Shown here one piece after another: positions 33,522 through 45,061 of a stretch of DNA of 64,000 bases (position 1 is its first letter; each line of letters starts with the position of its first letter). The notes under the pieces are model-generated. The model saw only the letters and a program-made list of their open reading frames with translations. It was not told where the DNA came from and ran no database searches. The DNA is taken from positions 72,631,345 to 72,695,344 of the forward strand of contig NC_087062.1 in assembly GCF_963678635.1 (NCBI RefSeq). Reading direction: 5' to 3'. The DNA comes from Symsagittifera roscoffensis (taxonomy: Eukaryota; Xenacoelomorpha; Acoela; Convolutidae). The position numbers and the translations under genes were made by a program.

Positions 33522-34229
33522 GATTATTGAAGACAATGTTACAACAAAAAACGTTCTTTAAGTCTATGAGCACGAAGCTTGGACTCGATTGAAGAGATAG
33601 CTCAAGGAGTAGCCGGACCAGGCTGCCGGGCTCCACGCCGATAGAGGCCGAAAAAGTAGAGTCGTCCACGCCCCAAAGCTCGGTGGTATCCTCGGTAGTG
33701 GTGGTGGATCACAAGAGGGTGGAAAAACCGACGGAGACGAGCCGGACACGATATCTGGAGAGGATAAAGGAAATGGACCTAGAAGATCTGGAATGCAGAC
33801 AAGAGTTGGCGGAGACCCTGAGGCTCAAGCACGTGTCACATGAAGACTTGAGACGACACCATTGTGTGGATTGGTTTAAGGCCCATGCAGCACACTTCTC
33901 GAGAACGAGAATGATAGAGACGGCGTAACTGACCGGGATTCCTTTGAAATCAGTAATGGGACCGATCAACTCTAGGCAACTCAAGCTGTTGGGGAGTCCA
34001 GGGCTCATCGTAGAAGCCCCCAAACACAGAAAAAGCGTAGCGAGAATCAGGTTGGCTACTCCTACACAGCTGAGAGTAGTAGACAAAATACTGGAGCAGA
34101 AAGACATGGGACTCCCAGATGCTGCCTACGAAGATGGAAAACTAGCAGACGATTCAAGAAACGGAAGACCCTGTGGGAAAGCGCAGTTGGCCAAGACCTT
34201 GGCGGTGTACGATTGATCGGATCCAGGAG

Positions 34230-34990
34230 CCGCAAGAGTAGTCATCGTGGCGGGCTCCGATTTCGAGGGGAGGTCTCCGAAGCTGTTTTGGCCAGAGACC
34301 CTAGTGTACTTGCTGCCTGGTGCGGAATTGAACCAGATGCTGACTCTGGTGGTGGCAATCAAATCAGAAATGCCTTGTGAACCGGAGCTGCTGCTGTTTG
34401 CTGGAATGAATGATCACTTGCATGCGGCGCAGATTCTGGAGCATCTGAAAAGTGATGCACCGGCGCCCAAGAAGGTCTTTGAAGCTATCCAGACATTGTT
34501 TGCGGCGATTAATGAGGTGCAAGAGAATGCGACTACTCGATTCGGAGCCAAGACAAAAGTAGCGTTTACAACGTCACCGGGCTACGCAAGCATGCCGCCG
34601 GCTTTGCAATTTGTATACGCTACCTTGATCCTCATAGCGGAGGGGAACGAGTGGCGGGTGTTGATGGCAGCCCCTAATCGAGAGTTGGAACCTGCGAACT
34701 TGAAATATCTGAAGTCGGAATTGGCAGCGGCATGGGCGGACGTATCTCATGCCTTGAGGTGATTCTACGAGTTGGCAGACATCCTTATTGTGTTGAACGA
34801 GGTCCTATTACTTGATATTTCGAATTTTGCTCCACAATTGAAGTTTAGTCCGGATATAAGGGATGATCACCCAACAATAAGCCACCTAACAGCCAGCCTG
34901 TGGTTCCGAGGTATGAATCTGACGATCACAAGCTCCACTAGCAAGGCGAGGGGACCAAGCAAGGAAAGAAGAAACGTGGTTGCAGCCGAG
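34230..34990 (+). other. Second SGNH-like region within gene 3
   Basis: VVIVAGSDFEG (GSD at 34253-34261) resembles a block I with swapped order, LLLFAGMNDHL (GMND at 34403-34414) is a good GxND block III, and DDHPTISHLTASLWF (about 34862-34910) is a candidate block V although its D-x-x-H spacing is not canonical. TGA 34760-34762 interrupts before FYELADILIVL. The order and spacing suggest a divergent SGNH-fold domain. It could be a catalytically dead paralogue of the gene 2 domain. Confidence 0.45.
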
Positions 34991-37900
34991 AATTAATTAG
35001 AAGCGATGGCATACCGTCTGACACAAGAGAGAGGCAGGTGGCCGCTCCTGACCACAAGGCTCGAGAATGCTACAGACAAGACGCGGGAGAATGCTCCACC
35101 TCTCGACAAACAGATATGGGAATTTCTTGAGGGGCAACTGGAGATGGCAGAGAGCAAGGAGATGACGGTGGGGAGATTCGTCACAGCGGCGAACAAGGCC
35201 ACCGTCGGAGGTTTCTGGAGAGAGCATGCCAAAGACGAGCTGAGAACGAGGAAAGATTACGAAATCCTGAGATTCTTGAGTCGTTGTTGGGAGAAGAAGT
35301 ACATGGCTAAAGTGTTCTACGTAAAGGACACCATCTTCGAAGCCTTTGTGCAAGAGCTGGTGAATAAGCCTACAAATTTCTTGTTGGCTTTGTACTTGGT
35401 TCGTCCCAGGTACCTGTTTAACATGGATCCAGCATACATGTTCAGCAGAGGAAAAGAGACGCTTCGGATTGACAGGTACCTGATGCTAGTGCTCTTGACT
35501 CATGGTGAAGTGGTGGCATTTCATCGGTTGATGAAATATGGGGAGCCCCTGTCGATGGGGAAAAGCCACCCAAGTGTCGATACCTACTCCTACAGGTGCG
35601 CGGCCGGACTGAAGACGTTGCTGGTGGAGTATCTTTTGATGCAGAACCGACACTTGACTGGCGAAGAACGGAATCCCAAGACGAGAGATGAATGGATAGA
35701 GGCGAATGGTGGTATCCCTCTGCTGACTGACCTTTGTTTGGCCATGATATCTGATCCGTTGGGAGTGATCAGGGGGCTTGAGGAGGTCGTAACCTGTATC
35801 TATGGGCCAGCGGTGACGTATGCCTTTCCGGATCCTCTCGTGGCGGCATATCGCAATTCAGTGGTGCACGTGAACCTCATAAGCGTACTAGATGGGACGG
35901 CGTTGAATTGGTGCCGACAAGAGGTGCTGAGGGCAGAGATGAGTGGCGCAGTGCTCTTCGGGAAGATAAAGGATCCCGAGTTGATGGTGTTTAGTTTCCG
36001 GGGGCAGCTACAATGCAGAATGGGGGGGGGGTGGGTTGCGTGAAGGTCCTATTGAAACTTACCCCAAGTTTTGGAATTTGAATCCTTTAACGGCAGATAG
36101 GAGAGAAACTTGAGAATCCCAGCGTGGAAGGGGAGCTTCGAGTTGGTGAAAAAGGAGCTAGATATGACTCTGGAGAAGGAAATTTTGCACACCGAAGTCC
36201 CCGAGTTCCCGATAGTCAGGAGAATGGCCCTGGGGATGATTAGCCCTCTGGTAGTCAAATCCTTGGACGCCAGAGCTGCAGTGGAAAAGCAGCAGAGGAG
36301 TTCACCGATGGCTGGGATCCCGTGTTTGTCGGATATACAGCAGCAGTTTGTTTCCACACGTGCGACATCAAGATAAACTCGTGGACAACACAAGCAAAAA
36401 AGATGAGGGGCTCAATGCCTCCAAAGTTCGAGGTTCCGGACATCTTGAGAACGCTCGATCAAGCGGATCTGGAGACCATGCTGGCGGTTTGGGACGATGG
36501 AAAAATAATTGTGGAGGAAGGACACATAGCCTTGAAAGATGAGATGAAGTTCGCCACGAGAAAATACCGGGCGCCCTACGGACTAGAGCAAGTGGAAATG
36601 AAGCAAGAAGAGAAAGAGCTGGACGCAGCGGGCTCCTTGTATGTAGCCCTGACGGAATACAAAAAGCAGGACCCAGCTACACCTTCACTCCTGTCAGTGG
36701 GCACCCCTGGAGATAAGAGAAGCTGTCCCGTGGAGACGAGGTTTAGAGACGTGCTTGAGAGAAGGCGAGCTGATTCAGAAGGGGAGAGCATGGATGAGAC
36801 TCTCAGTGAAGCAGGAGAAGAGATGGAGGTGGGGAATACACCTAAGCCAAAACCAGCGGAGAAGGATTTTACCACTCAGGAACTGCCGCAAGACTTGAGT
36901 GAAGATGATTGGGCGAACACGGCCACACCAACCCTGACGTCATCCCCTCGAAAAAACCTGGAGCTACCCTTGAGCAGCGAGACCGCCAATATGGGAATGA
37001 TTCTCTTGAGTGCCAAAGAGAGTAAGAAGAAGGCCTTCGAGGGCAATAAATCGATGTTCTTGAGTACGCTGGATGAGAAGATGTGGCTAGAATTCTTGAG
37101 TTAATTTAACCAGAAAGCAGGGACCGAAGCTACACTGGAGAGTTTCAAAGAAGAACTGTGGGACACAGTGGTGAAGTTCAGGGAACCAGTTCTGATGGGC
37201 ACCGGACTGGATGAAAAGGCGAGAAAGGAGTTGTTGGACAAGATGATTAGGCTGCGAGAAACAGAGCAGAAAACCAAAGATGATGAATTTAAAGACAGCT
37301 CTACTCTGAAACAACAAATTGACGATAAAACGATTAAAGTTAAGGGGGAAGCTAAGCTTAAGACTAGTAATTTGATTAAAGATATTAATATCCTTAAGGC
37401 TGGAGTGGAGGGGAGGCAAGAGTCGGAAGGGTTGGACCGGGACAAAGAGGAAGAAGTAGAGAAGTAGAAGCCTTCGAAGAAGTCTCGAAAGAGGAAAAGG
37501 GAAGTAGAGGAGTTGAGTAGCCTGTCGGCGGGTGCTGTCTCTGAAAAGAATTTGAGGGAGACTGCTCCCATGATTCTAGCGCGATGGAAGACTGTGGCCT
37601 ACAAGAGTAGCTCCGAACCAAGGAGGCTAGCCGAAGTGGTGAAAGAGATAGACGTCTCGACAAGTCTGGCAACGGAAGAAGATTTCAAACCTCAGAAGCC
37701 AAGCTCGAAAAAGGGTTCGACGAATGGACAAACATGGGAAGTGGATGTTGGCAGAAAATGGATCTCGAGCGAGCATCGGGCTATCGGCAAACAAGTGACC
37801 AACGACCCTCTTGAGAAGAATGCGACGAGGAATACGGCTCGACCTTGGTGGGTCGCCCTGGAGACAATGAAGGAACTGGAGGAATGTCTGAAAAAACTCG

Positions 37901-39255
37901 ATGGCGGAGTGTCCCGCAACCGTCGCAATTGGGCTACCCCACAAAAAGCCGAGGTTAACAAATTAGAATTGGGAAGTCAGCTGAAGCGAACTTGGCAGAG
38001 CTTGTTGCGGGATTACTTCGAGGAGGCGATGAGAACACCTTCGTTCGCATTGCCCTTGATGGCAAATCCCTTCGTTAGAACAGCGGGGCAGCTGACGCTC
38101 GCCGTGGAGCCTAGTGGGAATAGTATTGGAGGAATTGAGCTCACACGATAAATTGAAGTTGGGCAACAAAAGTCTAGAAGTTTACCAGATGCTGGTACAG
38201 CATATCGCCAGAGATAATTCCGGTTTGAGTCTGGCGAGAAGAAAAGATGCCACTTGTTTCTCGAGGTGGATAATGTCCATAATGACCATTAGTACTGTCC
38301 AAGCGTGTCATCAGAAGGCCATGGGGAGCAAAACGATGGAGAGGAGAGTCTCCACCATCATACTGAACGTGTACCAGAGTACTAGAATTCCTAGAGAATC
38401 ATCGGAAACTCGATGAAATACGGAGATTCTACAATAAGAAATTCGAAAAGGGGCATGATGTGCATCGTAACTTGGCCTAGGCTGAGGATTACTCGAGACC
38501 CAACAAACAGGGAGAACACCAATATGTATCTGGAGTAATGGGGAAAGCATACAACCCTTTCTTGGATTCAGAGGCAGGGAGCGCTCACAGGTATCACAAA
38601 GTGACGGAGCTGTTGAAGTTTTGGACAGAGAAGATAATCGAAATTGATTCAAAGGAAAGGGAGAAACCGAGCCTGGACTTGCTACTTGAGACGTCGCCCA
38701 AGGTAATAAGCGTGCCGCGCTCGAACAAGAGATTGGAATTGAAAAAGGGGAATGGAAATGGCATGATTACTACGAATTTGGGAACGGTTTGGAAATTGCT
38801 GAGACCCTCTTGGTACCCACATCCCCACGCAAGCTTGGTTGAAGAAGTCACGGAACGAGTGAGGCTAACACCGACAAAAGATGAAGACTTGGGAACTTTG
38901 GATGTGATACACAAACTGATCCTACCACAGAGTAAAGAATCGGGCGAGGCAATGAGTAAGCTAGTATCAGTAAAGAAGTTGGAACCCGGTAGCTGTCTTG
39001 ACTTGACAGGCGGAGGCGGAGAGCACACTTGTGATGGACGATCATGTGTCAGAATACAATCTTTCCAGAGAGAAGACCTAGTCGCTTGGTTTGGCGACGT
39101 TACAGAAAGAGAGAAAAGCGAAGTGCAGATAGTGGCTGAGTGCTATACAAACACTACAGTGGAAATAGCAACGGCGCAGGGGTTCTTCTTAAGGATATGC
39201 AGTTTGCAATCACTGGAGATGCTGGAGTCTGAGCACCATTTGGTGACAGCGCTGA

Positions 39256-39355
39256 GCGTGAAATCATGACCTGGAGTATTGCAAGTAACTCAGAAGCACA
39301 TCAGAGCGTGGAGTCGTGGCCGGGGGCGTTGCAAACCACTAAGAAACACATCGGA
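39256..39355 (+). repeat. 50-bp tandem duplication inside gene 3
   Basis: Two adjacent imperfect 50-bp copies, starting GCGTGAAATCATGACCTGG and GCGTGGAGTCGTGGCCGGG, both ending near CACATC. In protein each encodes a version of SVKSWPGVLQxTQKHIR. Because 50 is not a multiple of three, the duplication shifts the frame between the 38538-39269 and 39358-40110 frames. The same duplication is present in the second unit (42903-43002). The third and fourth units retain only the second copy. Confidence 0.8.
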
Positions 39356-39357
39356 GG

Positions 39358-40494
39358 GTGGCAGATTGCCTTGAGGCGGAAATGGGATTTCCCGTGAGTG
39401 AGGCTTACGGTCTGCCAGTAAAAGCAAAATCCTTGGTGGGATCAGTAATGGCCAACCTATGTGGGAACCACTATCCATTACAAATGGCGATGGTGGAGGT
39501 ATCCAGCCAAAAGATACTAGTGGACAAGGCCTTCTTGGTACCCAAGTGCGTACAACTGGCTGGAATATCGCATCATTCATATAAGCTGTTGAAGAAGATC
39601 CTGGGAATGGTGCAAAGGGAACAAAGAGATGACTTGAGTGAAATCTGGGGAGAAGAACTCTTGAGTTTGGGTGGCGAAAACACGAGTGACTTCGAGAGAC
39701 AGAATACCATCGGGAAGCCAATGAACAACCTCCCGGCACAGGAGGAAAATGATACAACACACGAGAAGTTGATAGAATTGGAAGCTCTGCTGGAAGCTTC
39801 GGGAGAACGCAATCTCCGAAGCATCGATATTACACATGGGGAATGCCCATGCCATTGCTTGGCTCAGACAGTGTGGTACCCAAAGCACTCAAACCTCTGT
39901 TTAGTGTGGGACGTGGAAGAAATTCGGTCAATCGGATTACCCGATCATCGGCAGAAGGTGACCACCTTGGTAATGAGTACGAAGTTGGCGTTGCGATGGA
40001 TCGAGGAGAATGTGACGAAATATCGGGAGTCGAAGACAGCTACTGCGGAATCTTGGTTGTATATGGTGACGAAAGACCACATGAAAAAACATAGTAAAGA
40101 ATATCGATAGTTCCTGGCAGAGATAGGACCGGAAGCCTTCAAGAGACCTTTGCTAACCCATCGAAATGCGATCACGACAGGTTGGAAAAGAGTCGGTAGG
40201 GTGTCTAGAGATAATACCAAAGCGAGAGAATTGATACTGGAGGAGGACTTGGCGAAGAACGTGAGCTTCAGCCTGCTCAATTCCTTTTGCTTGAACAGGG
40301 AATCGAAAGTGAAGCGTTTACCAAATCAGACAAAGAGGTTGCAAGAGCAGAAGGGGTGGATGCGATCCTTCGAACAATTAAAAGCGTGGGAAGAGATCGT
40401 AATCAGCTCCGATGATGAGGAGGCAATGCTAAGGCAAATCACGGTGTCAAACTCATCAGGGCCTAGCACCTCGAAGGCTAGGAATACGAAATGA
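39358..40494 (+). pseudogene. Gene 3 C-terminal part, unit A
   Basis: This is the native C-terminus, ending in SDDEEAMLRQ ... GPSTSKARNTK and a TGA at 40492. Recognisable local motifs are GLPVKAKSLVGSVMANLCG, VSSQKILVDKAFLVPKC, HGECPCHCLAQTVWYP and KRPLLTHRNAITTGWKRVGR. No family is recognised. Compared with units B-D it lacks 135 bp (45 codons) at 40050/40051, an in-frame difference. TAG 40108-40110 stands where unit C has CAG. Confidence 0.6.
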
Positions 40495-40999
40495 GCAGGG
40501 GGCTCAATGTGGATTTCTTGAGTCTTTGAGGGAAGGAAAGGGGCTCGAGTGTGAACTCGGATGAAATCTGAGGTCACGAAAAAGAAATTTTAACGAAACA
40601 AAATATTGTAATTAGTATGCTATAATTATTATATAAATCAAAATGCTGCATGACCTTTTTCCGATTGGATAGGACAAAAGTAATTTTAATCATTAGCTTC
40701 AAAAGCGGAGATTCAAGGTGCAGGTATATGCAAATTTTGATTGCTGTTTAGCGATAGTGTGACAATTATATATGGTTGTGAATTTTGGGGTGTAGATAAA
40801 GTTAAAATCTGCTGCCAACTTCTGTAAATGACAACTGGAACTGTATCTTGAGCAACACTCAGCATTCTGGGGACTCACTAGCAGACGGCAACACGCGATG
40901 AGGACATCGATCTTGGGTCCGGGGACATCGATCTTGGGTCGATCTTGTGCCATTCGGTCATATTTGGGAGAAATACGATCAACGTAATTTTGGGGCGAA

Positions 41000-41316
41000 A
41001 TGTAATTTTTCAAAATTTCAAATTGAGCCTGTCATGCTCAACTTTCTCGCGACAACTGAAAATCTCAGATATGCAAGATCAGAACAACCAAACTACAATC
41101 GCGGGAAAAAAGTTGAAAAAAGCAGCGGGAAATTGCTATTCGCAATTTCCAGATATAAATCACACGAGAGTAGAGCTGTCCTATCCTGAAATAGGAAACA
41201 TAACGATTGCGAAAGAAGAATACTTTTATTTGGAGTGGACCAGAGTGAACCTTTGGTGGAAAGGTGGACAACCGAAGTCTTCAATGGTCCAACCAAAAAC
41301 TTTAGTTCTCAGGTGA
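41000..41316 (+). CDS. Conserved frame downstream of gene 3, unit A copy
   Basis: The plus frame contains LKISDMQDQNNQTTIAGKK, LKKAAGNCYSQFPDINHTRV and VELSYPEIGNITIAKEEYF. Related frames are open in units B, C and D (44780-45061, 53457-53738, 62662-62943), the last two ending in SSYYIYARVAS. A second overlapping frame (LSCSTFSRQ / LNFLATTENLR) is also open in most copies, so I cannot decide which frame, if any, was coding. No family is recognised. Confidence 0.3.
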
Positions 41317-41495
41317 AAATTCATTTCCCTTGTTGGAAATTATTAATAGCAAATTTCTCAAGTTATTACTTTTATGCTGGAGTCGCTAGTTAATATAGTT
41401 ACTCCAATTCTCGAGTGTGCTGTTATGTGAGTACCCAATTTAGTTTTCTGGAGTGTGTTTTATAATTATTATGTTGAGGTAAGGAGAGTTTTAGG

Positions 41496-41518
41496 TTGAT
41501 CCATCTGAAATGGATCAA
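41496..41518. other. Perfect 9-bp inverted repeat (hairpin)
   Basis: TTGATCCAT and ATGGATCAA flank a five-base loop, CTGAA. The same hairpin occurs at 53841-53863 and 63046-63068 in units C and D, and is deleted in unit B. It lies shortly downstream of the conserved frame. Role unknown. Confidence 0.7.
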
Positions 41519-42952
41519 GGTTCCACTGTCTAACAAAAAAGCTGTACGGACTGTTTCGACCCCGTTTTTAACGGCGTTCGCGTATTTTGGGTTTTTTGAG
41601 ACCTAAGTATGGGGACGTTCTTATTTTCTACAGTGGGGGTATATTGATAGTGATTTCTTAGGCTGTAACGAAGGCTTTAGTCTCATGTCGCAAATGAACC
41701 GAATTGGCTCCGACCGTTCGAGGTAGAAAAACACACGAGATAGTGTCCCTGACTCTTGAAACAATGGTTATAGGTACTATTTTTCTTTAACCTCATATGT
41801 GATTTAAGTAGGCGACTGTTACATTAATATAAACTTTTGACTTTATGAAACGTCAATGTGATCTTTTCAAATAGACATCAGAATAACTGTTTTGAGATTT
41901 CTACCTGACGGTTGGTTTGTAAAAGTCTTCTCCTACATTCTGATATCTAAGCTAGAAATCGGTGTACTAATAGTTTTGTTGGCTTTAGTGTAGAATTTCT
42001 GATACCCAAATTTGGGTCTTCTCATCTTCTTTTCGCATTTTCTGCTTCTGCTTTTCCTTTTGCAAAGTTCGATCTCTTTTTGCTGCCTCGGCTTTTGCAC
42101 TGGTAGAATTGCAGTGAAGTCTTGGTGACTTCAATTTTAGTACATGCTCTGATATGATAAAATAGGATGCGAGTCTTTATTCTATTTCACTGTCGCCGCT
42201 ATAATAAACGAATCGAACCAATTTTCCATCAGCCACGATGAGTCTTTAGACGCCGACGTTCAAAACACCGGGAAACCATAATCGGTCCTGTTCTCTTGAT
42301 TTGTAAAACATACTGCTTATGTATTCATTATCCTGTGAAGTGAGAAAAAGGCCAAATTCTCGTAGTGCTGAGTAATTTAGGTTACAAAAAATTTTCTCTC
42401 TAACTTAACAGAATAGGAATTCACTGCATCTAAATTACAGTTTTAGCTATTTAATAAAATTTTACGGTCTTTTAGATCGGGCACAGCGGGCTTTCCTTGA
42501 CATTGACCAGCCTAAAATCAAGTTAAAAATAATAGAAAATAAAGACTTTCTTGCTACTGTCGTAAAAGTAACCCACAAATCAAGGTCGCAGTTTTAAGTA
42601 CGTTGAGCGCTCGCACTAAAAAACTTAGACGAAAAAGTCGTAAGAAAGAAAACTTTGCGCTTTGTCAAGGATTTCTGAAATTAAAATTGACATGTGTCAT
42701 AATACAATCTTTCCAGAGAGAAGACCTAGTCGCTTGGTTTGGTGACGTAACAGAAAGAGAGAAGACGAAGTGCAGATAGTGGCTGAGTGCTATACAAACA
42801 CTTCAGTGAAAATAGCAACGGCGCTGGGGTTCTTCTCAAGGATGTGAGGTTTGCAATCACTGGAGATGCTGGAGTCTGAGCACCATTTGGTGACAGCGCT
42901 GAGCGTGAAATCATGGCCTGGAGTATTGCAAATAACTCAGAAGCACATCAGA

Positions 42953-44276
42953 GCGTGGAGTCGTGGCCGGGGGCGTTGCAAACCACCGAGAAACACATCT
43001 GAGGGTGGAAGATTGGCCTTGAGGCGGAAATAGGGTTTCCCGTGAGTGAAGGTTACGGTCTGCCAGTAAAAGCAAAATCCTTGGTAGGATCAGTAATGGT
43101 CAACCTATGTGGGAGCCACTATTCATTACACATGGCGATGGTGGAGGTATCCAGCCAAAAGATACTAGTGGACAAGGCCTTCTTGGTACCCAAGTGCGTG
43201 CGACTGGCTCGAATGTCGCATCATTCACATAAGCTTTTGAAGAAGATCCTGGGAACGGTGCCAAGGGAACAAAGAGATGACTTGAGTGAAATCTGGGGAG
43301 AAGAACTCTTGAGTTTGGATGGCGAAAACACGAGTGACTTCGAGAGACAGAATACCATCGGGAAGCCGATGAACAGTGTCCCAGCACAGGAAGAAAAGGA
43401 TACAACACACGATAAGATGATGGAATTGGAAGCTCTGCTGGAAGCTTCGGGAGAACGCAATCTCCGAAGCATCGATATTACACATGGGGAATGCCCATGC
43501 CATTGCTTGGCACAGACAATGTGGTACCCGGAGCACTCAAACCTCTGTTTAGTGTGGGAAGTGGAAGAAGTTCGGTCAATCGGATTACCCGATCATCGGC
43601 AGAAGGTGACCACCTTTGTAGTGAGTACGATGTTGGCGTTGCGATGGATCGAGAAGAATGTGACGAAATATCGGGAGTCGAAGACAGCAACTGCGGAATC
43701 GATATACGCTATTGATTAAAGCAGGAGACTTGAGTTGTTTGAGACGGCGTGCAAGATATTCGCCATACCTATGGAGGTCAGGCACGCATGGAGCCGCATA
43801 AGATTCTTCCCGTGGTTTCGAGCGATATTGGCATCTTGGTTGTATATGGTAACGAAAGACCACATGAAAAATCATAGTAAAGAATATCGACAATTCCTGG
43901 CAGAGATAGGACCGGAAGCCTTCAAGAGACCTTTGCTAACCCATCGAAATGCAATCACGACAGGTTGGAAAAGAGTTGGTAGGGTGTCTAGAGATAATAC
44001 CAAAGCGAGAGAACCGATATTGGAGGAGGACTTGCCGAAGAACGTGAGCTTGAGCCTGCTCAATTCCTTTTGCTTGAACAGGGAATCAAAAGTGAAGCGT
44101 TTACCAAATCAGACAAAGAGGTTGCAAGAGCAGAGGTGTGGATGTGATCCTTTGAACAATTAAAAGCGTGGGAAGAGATCGTAATCAGCTCCGATGATGA
44201 GGAAGCGCTGCTAAGGCAGATCACGGTGTCAAACTCATCAGGGCCTAGCACCTCGAAAACTAGGAATACGAAATGA
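42953..44276 (+). pseudogene. Gene 3 C-terminal part, unit B
   Basis: The frame 43042-43719 ends at TAA (43717-43719), where unit C has TAT, and the same frame continues open from 43735 to 44163. It contains the 45-codon stretch missing in unit A, including RRLELFETACKIFAIPMEVR and RIRFFPWFRAIL. A frame change near 44140 separates the SDDEEALLRQ tail. Unit B keeps the length of this stretch that unit C has lost by one base, so lesions differ between units. Confidence 0.6.
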
Positions 44277-44779
44277 GCAGGGGGCTCAATGTGGATTTCT
44301 TGAGTCTTGAGAGGGAAGGGAAGGGGTTCGAGTGTGAACTCGGATGAAATCTGAGGTCACGAAAAAGAAATTTTAATGAAACAAAATATTGTTATTAATA
44401 TGCTATAATTAATATATAAATCAAAACGCTGCATGACAATTTTCCAATTGGATAGGACAAAAGTAATTTTAATCATCAGCTTCAAAAGCGGAGATTCAAG
44501 GTGCAGGTATATGCAAATTTTGATTGCTGTTTAGCGATATTGTGACAACTTTATATGGTTGTGAATTTTGGGGTGTAGATAAAGTTAAAATCTGCTGCCA
44601 ATTTCTGTAAATGACCACTGGAACTGTATCTTGAGCAACACTCAGCATTCAGGGGACTCACTGGCAGACGGCAACACGCGATGAGGACATCGATCTTGAG
44701 TCCGGGGAGTATGTGCCAGTCGGTCATATTTGGGAGAAATACGAACAACGTAATTTTGGGTGGAAACGTAGTTTTTCAA

Positions 44780-45061
44780 AAATTCAAATTGAGCCTGTCA
44801 TGCTCAACTTTCTCGCGACAACTGAAAATCTCAGAAATGCAAGATCAGAACAATCAAACTACAATCGCGGGAAAGAAGTTGAAAAAAGCTGCGGGAAATT
44901 GCTATTCGCAATTTCCAGATATAAATCACACGAGAGTAGAGCTGTCCTATCCTGAAATAGGAAACAGAACGATTGCGAAAGAAGAATACATTTGTTCGGA
45001 GTGGACCATAGTGAACGTATTTTTAACGGCGTTCGCGTATTTTGGGTATTTTGAGACCTAA
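44780..45061 (+). CDS. Conserved frame downstream of gene 3, unit B copy (fused)
   Basis: Same frame as at 41000-41316 (LKISEMQDQNNQTTIAGKK, NHTRVELSYPEIGNRTIAK). It is joined by the 320-bp deletion to FLTAFAYFGYFET, which comes from downstream non-coding sequence. The natural C-terminal half is absent. Function unknown. Confidence 0.25.
   Translation, partial: KFKLSLSCSTFSRQLKISEMQDQNNQTTIAGKKLKKAAGNCYSQFPDINHTRVELSYPEIGNRTIAKEEYICSEWTIVNVFLTAFAYFGYFET

Larger units (their letters stand above)
28062..40494 (+). mobile_element. Large decayed Gag-macro / SGNH / giant-ORF element
   Basis: Nearly every base from about 28190 to 40494 lies in a plus-strand coding frame with amino-acid composition unlike the AT-rich surroundings, broken by scattered stops and frame changes. 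I divide it into three consecutive genes: 28192-31302, 31751-33520 and 33566-40494. The gaps between them hold AATAAA signals (31452-31457 and 33516-33521) and one TTTTCAG acceptor-like site (31538-31544). Gag with zinc knuckles marks it as retroelement-like. No RT, RNase H, integrase or protease motif was found, and no LTR pair was identified. It could be a large non-autonomous element or a remnant whose pol was lost. Confidence 0.7.
33566..40494 (+). pseudogene. Gene 3: giant ORF of about 2,300 codons, broken
   Basis: Begins MSTKLGLD at 33566. One frame is kept from here to 36376 with stops at 33590, 33926, 34214, 34760, 34994 and 36041. A second frame covers 36322-38151, with stops at 37102 and 37465. 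Short frames at 38114-38416 and 38538-39269 follow, then 39358-40494 with a TAG at 40108. Visible parts: an SGNH-like region (34230-34990); a large alpha/beta-looking stretch (35006-36043); an acidic low-complexity region with coiled-coil character (36600-37470); a basic KKSRKRKRE motif (about 37475); and a C-terminal part amplified downstream. Apart from the SGNH-like region I recognise no family. Confidence 0.65.
40495..42690. repeat. Gene 3 3' flank, unit A (truncated unit)
   Basis: AT-rich sequence downstream of gene 3, repeated after units B, C and D. It includes the block shared with X elements (40955-41150), an unknown frame ending at 41316, a hairpin at 41496-41518 and the palindrome ACCCAAATTTGGGT near 42002. 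At 42690 it breaks off after CTGAAATTAAAATTGAC and unit B begins at CATGTGTC, skipping about 5 kb present in other units. Confidence 0.8.

Noticed and set aside
28192-40494. TGA read as a sense codon to explain the many internal TGA stops in the big element
   Set aside because: TAA and TAG also interrupt, frames shift repeatedly, and stops differ among tandem copies (TAG 40108 against CAG in unit C). Decay explains this better.
33334-40577. Minus-strand frames opposite gene 3, such as 39290-39760 and 38594-39028
   Set aside because: They recur in the tandem units only as mirror images of the conserved plus-strand frames and carry no recognisable motifs.
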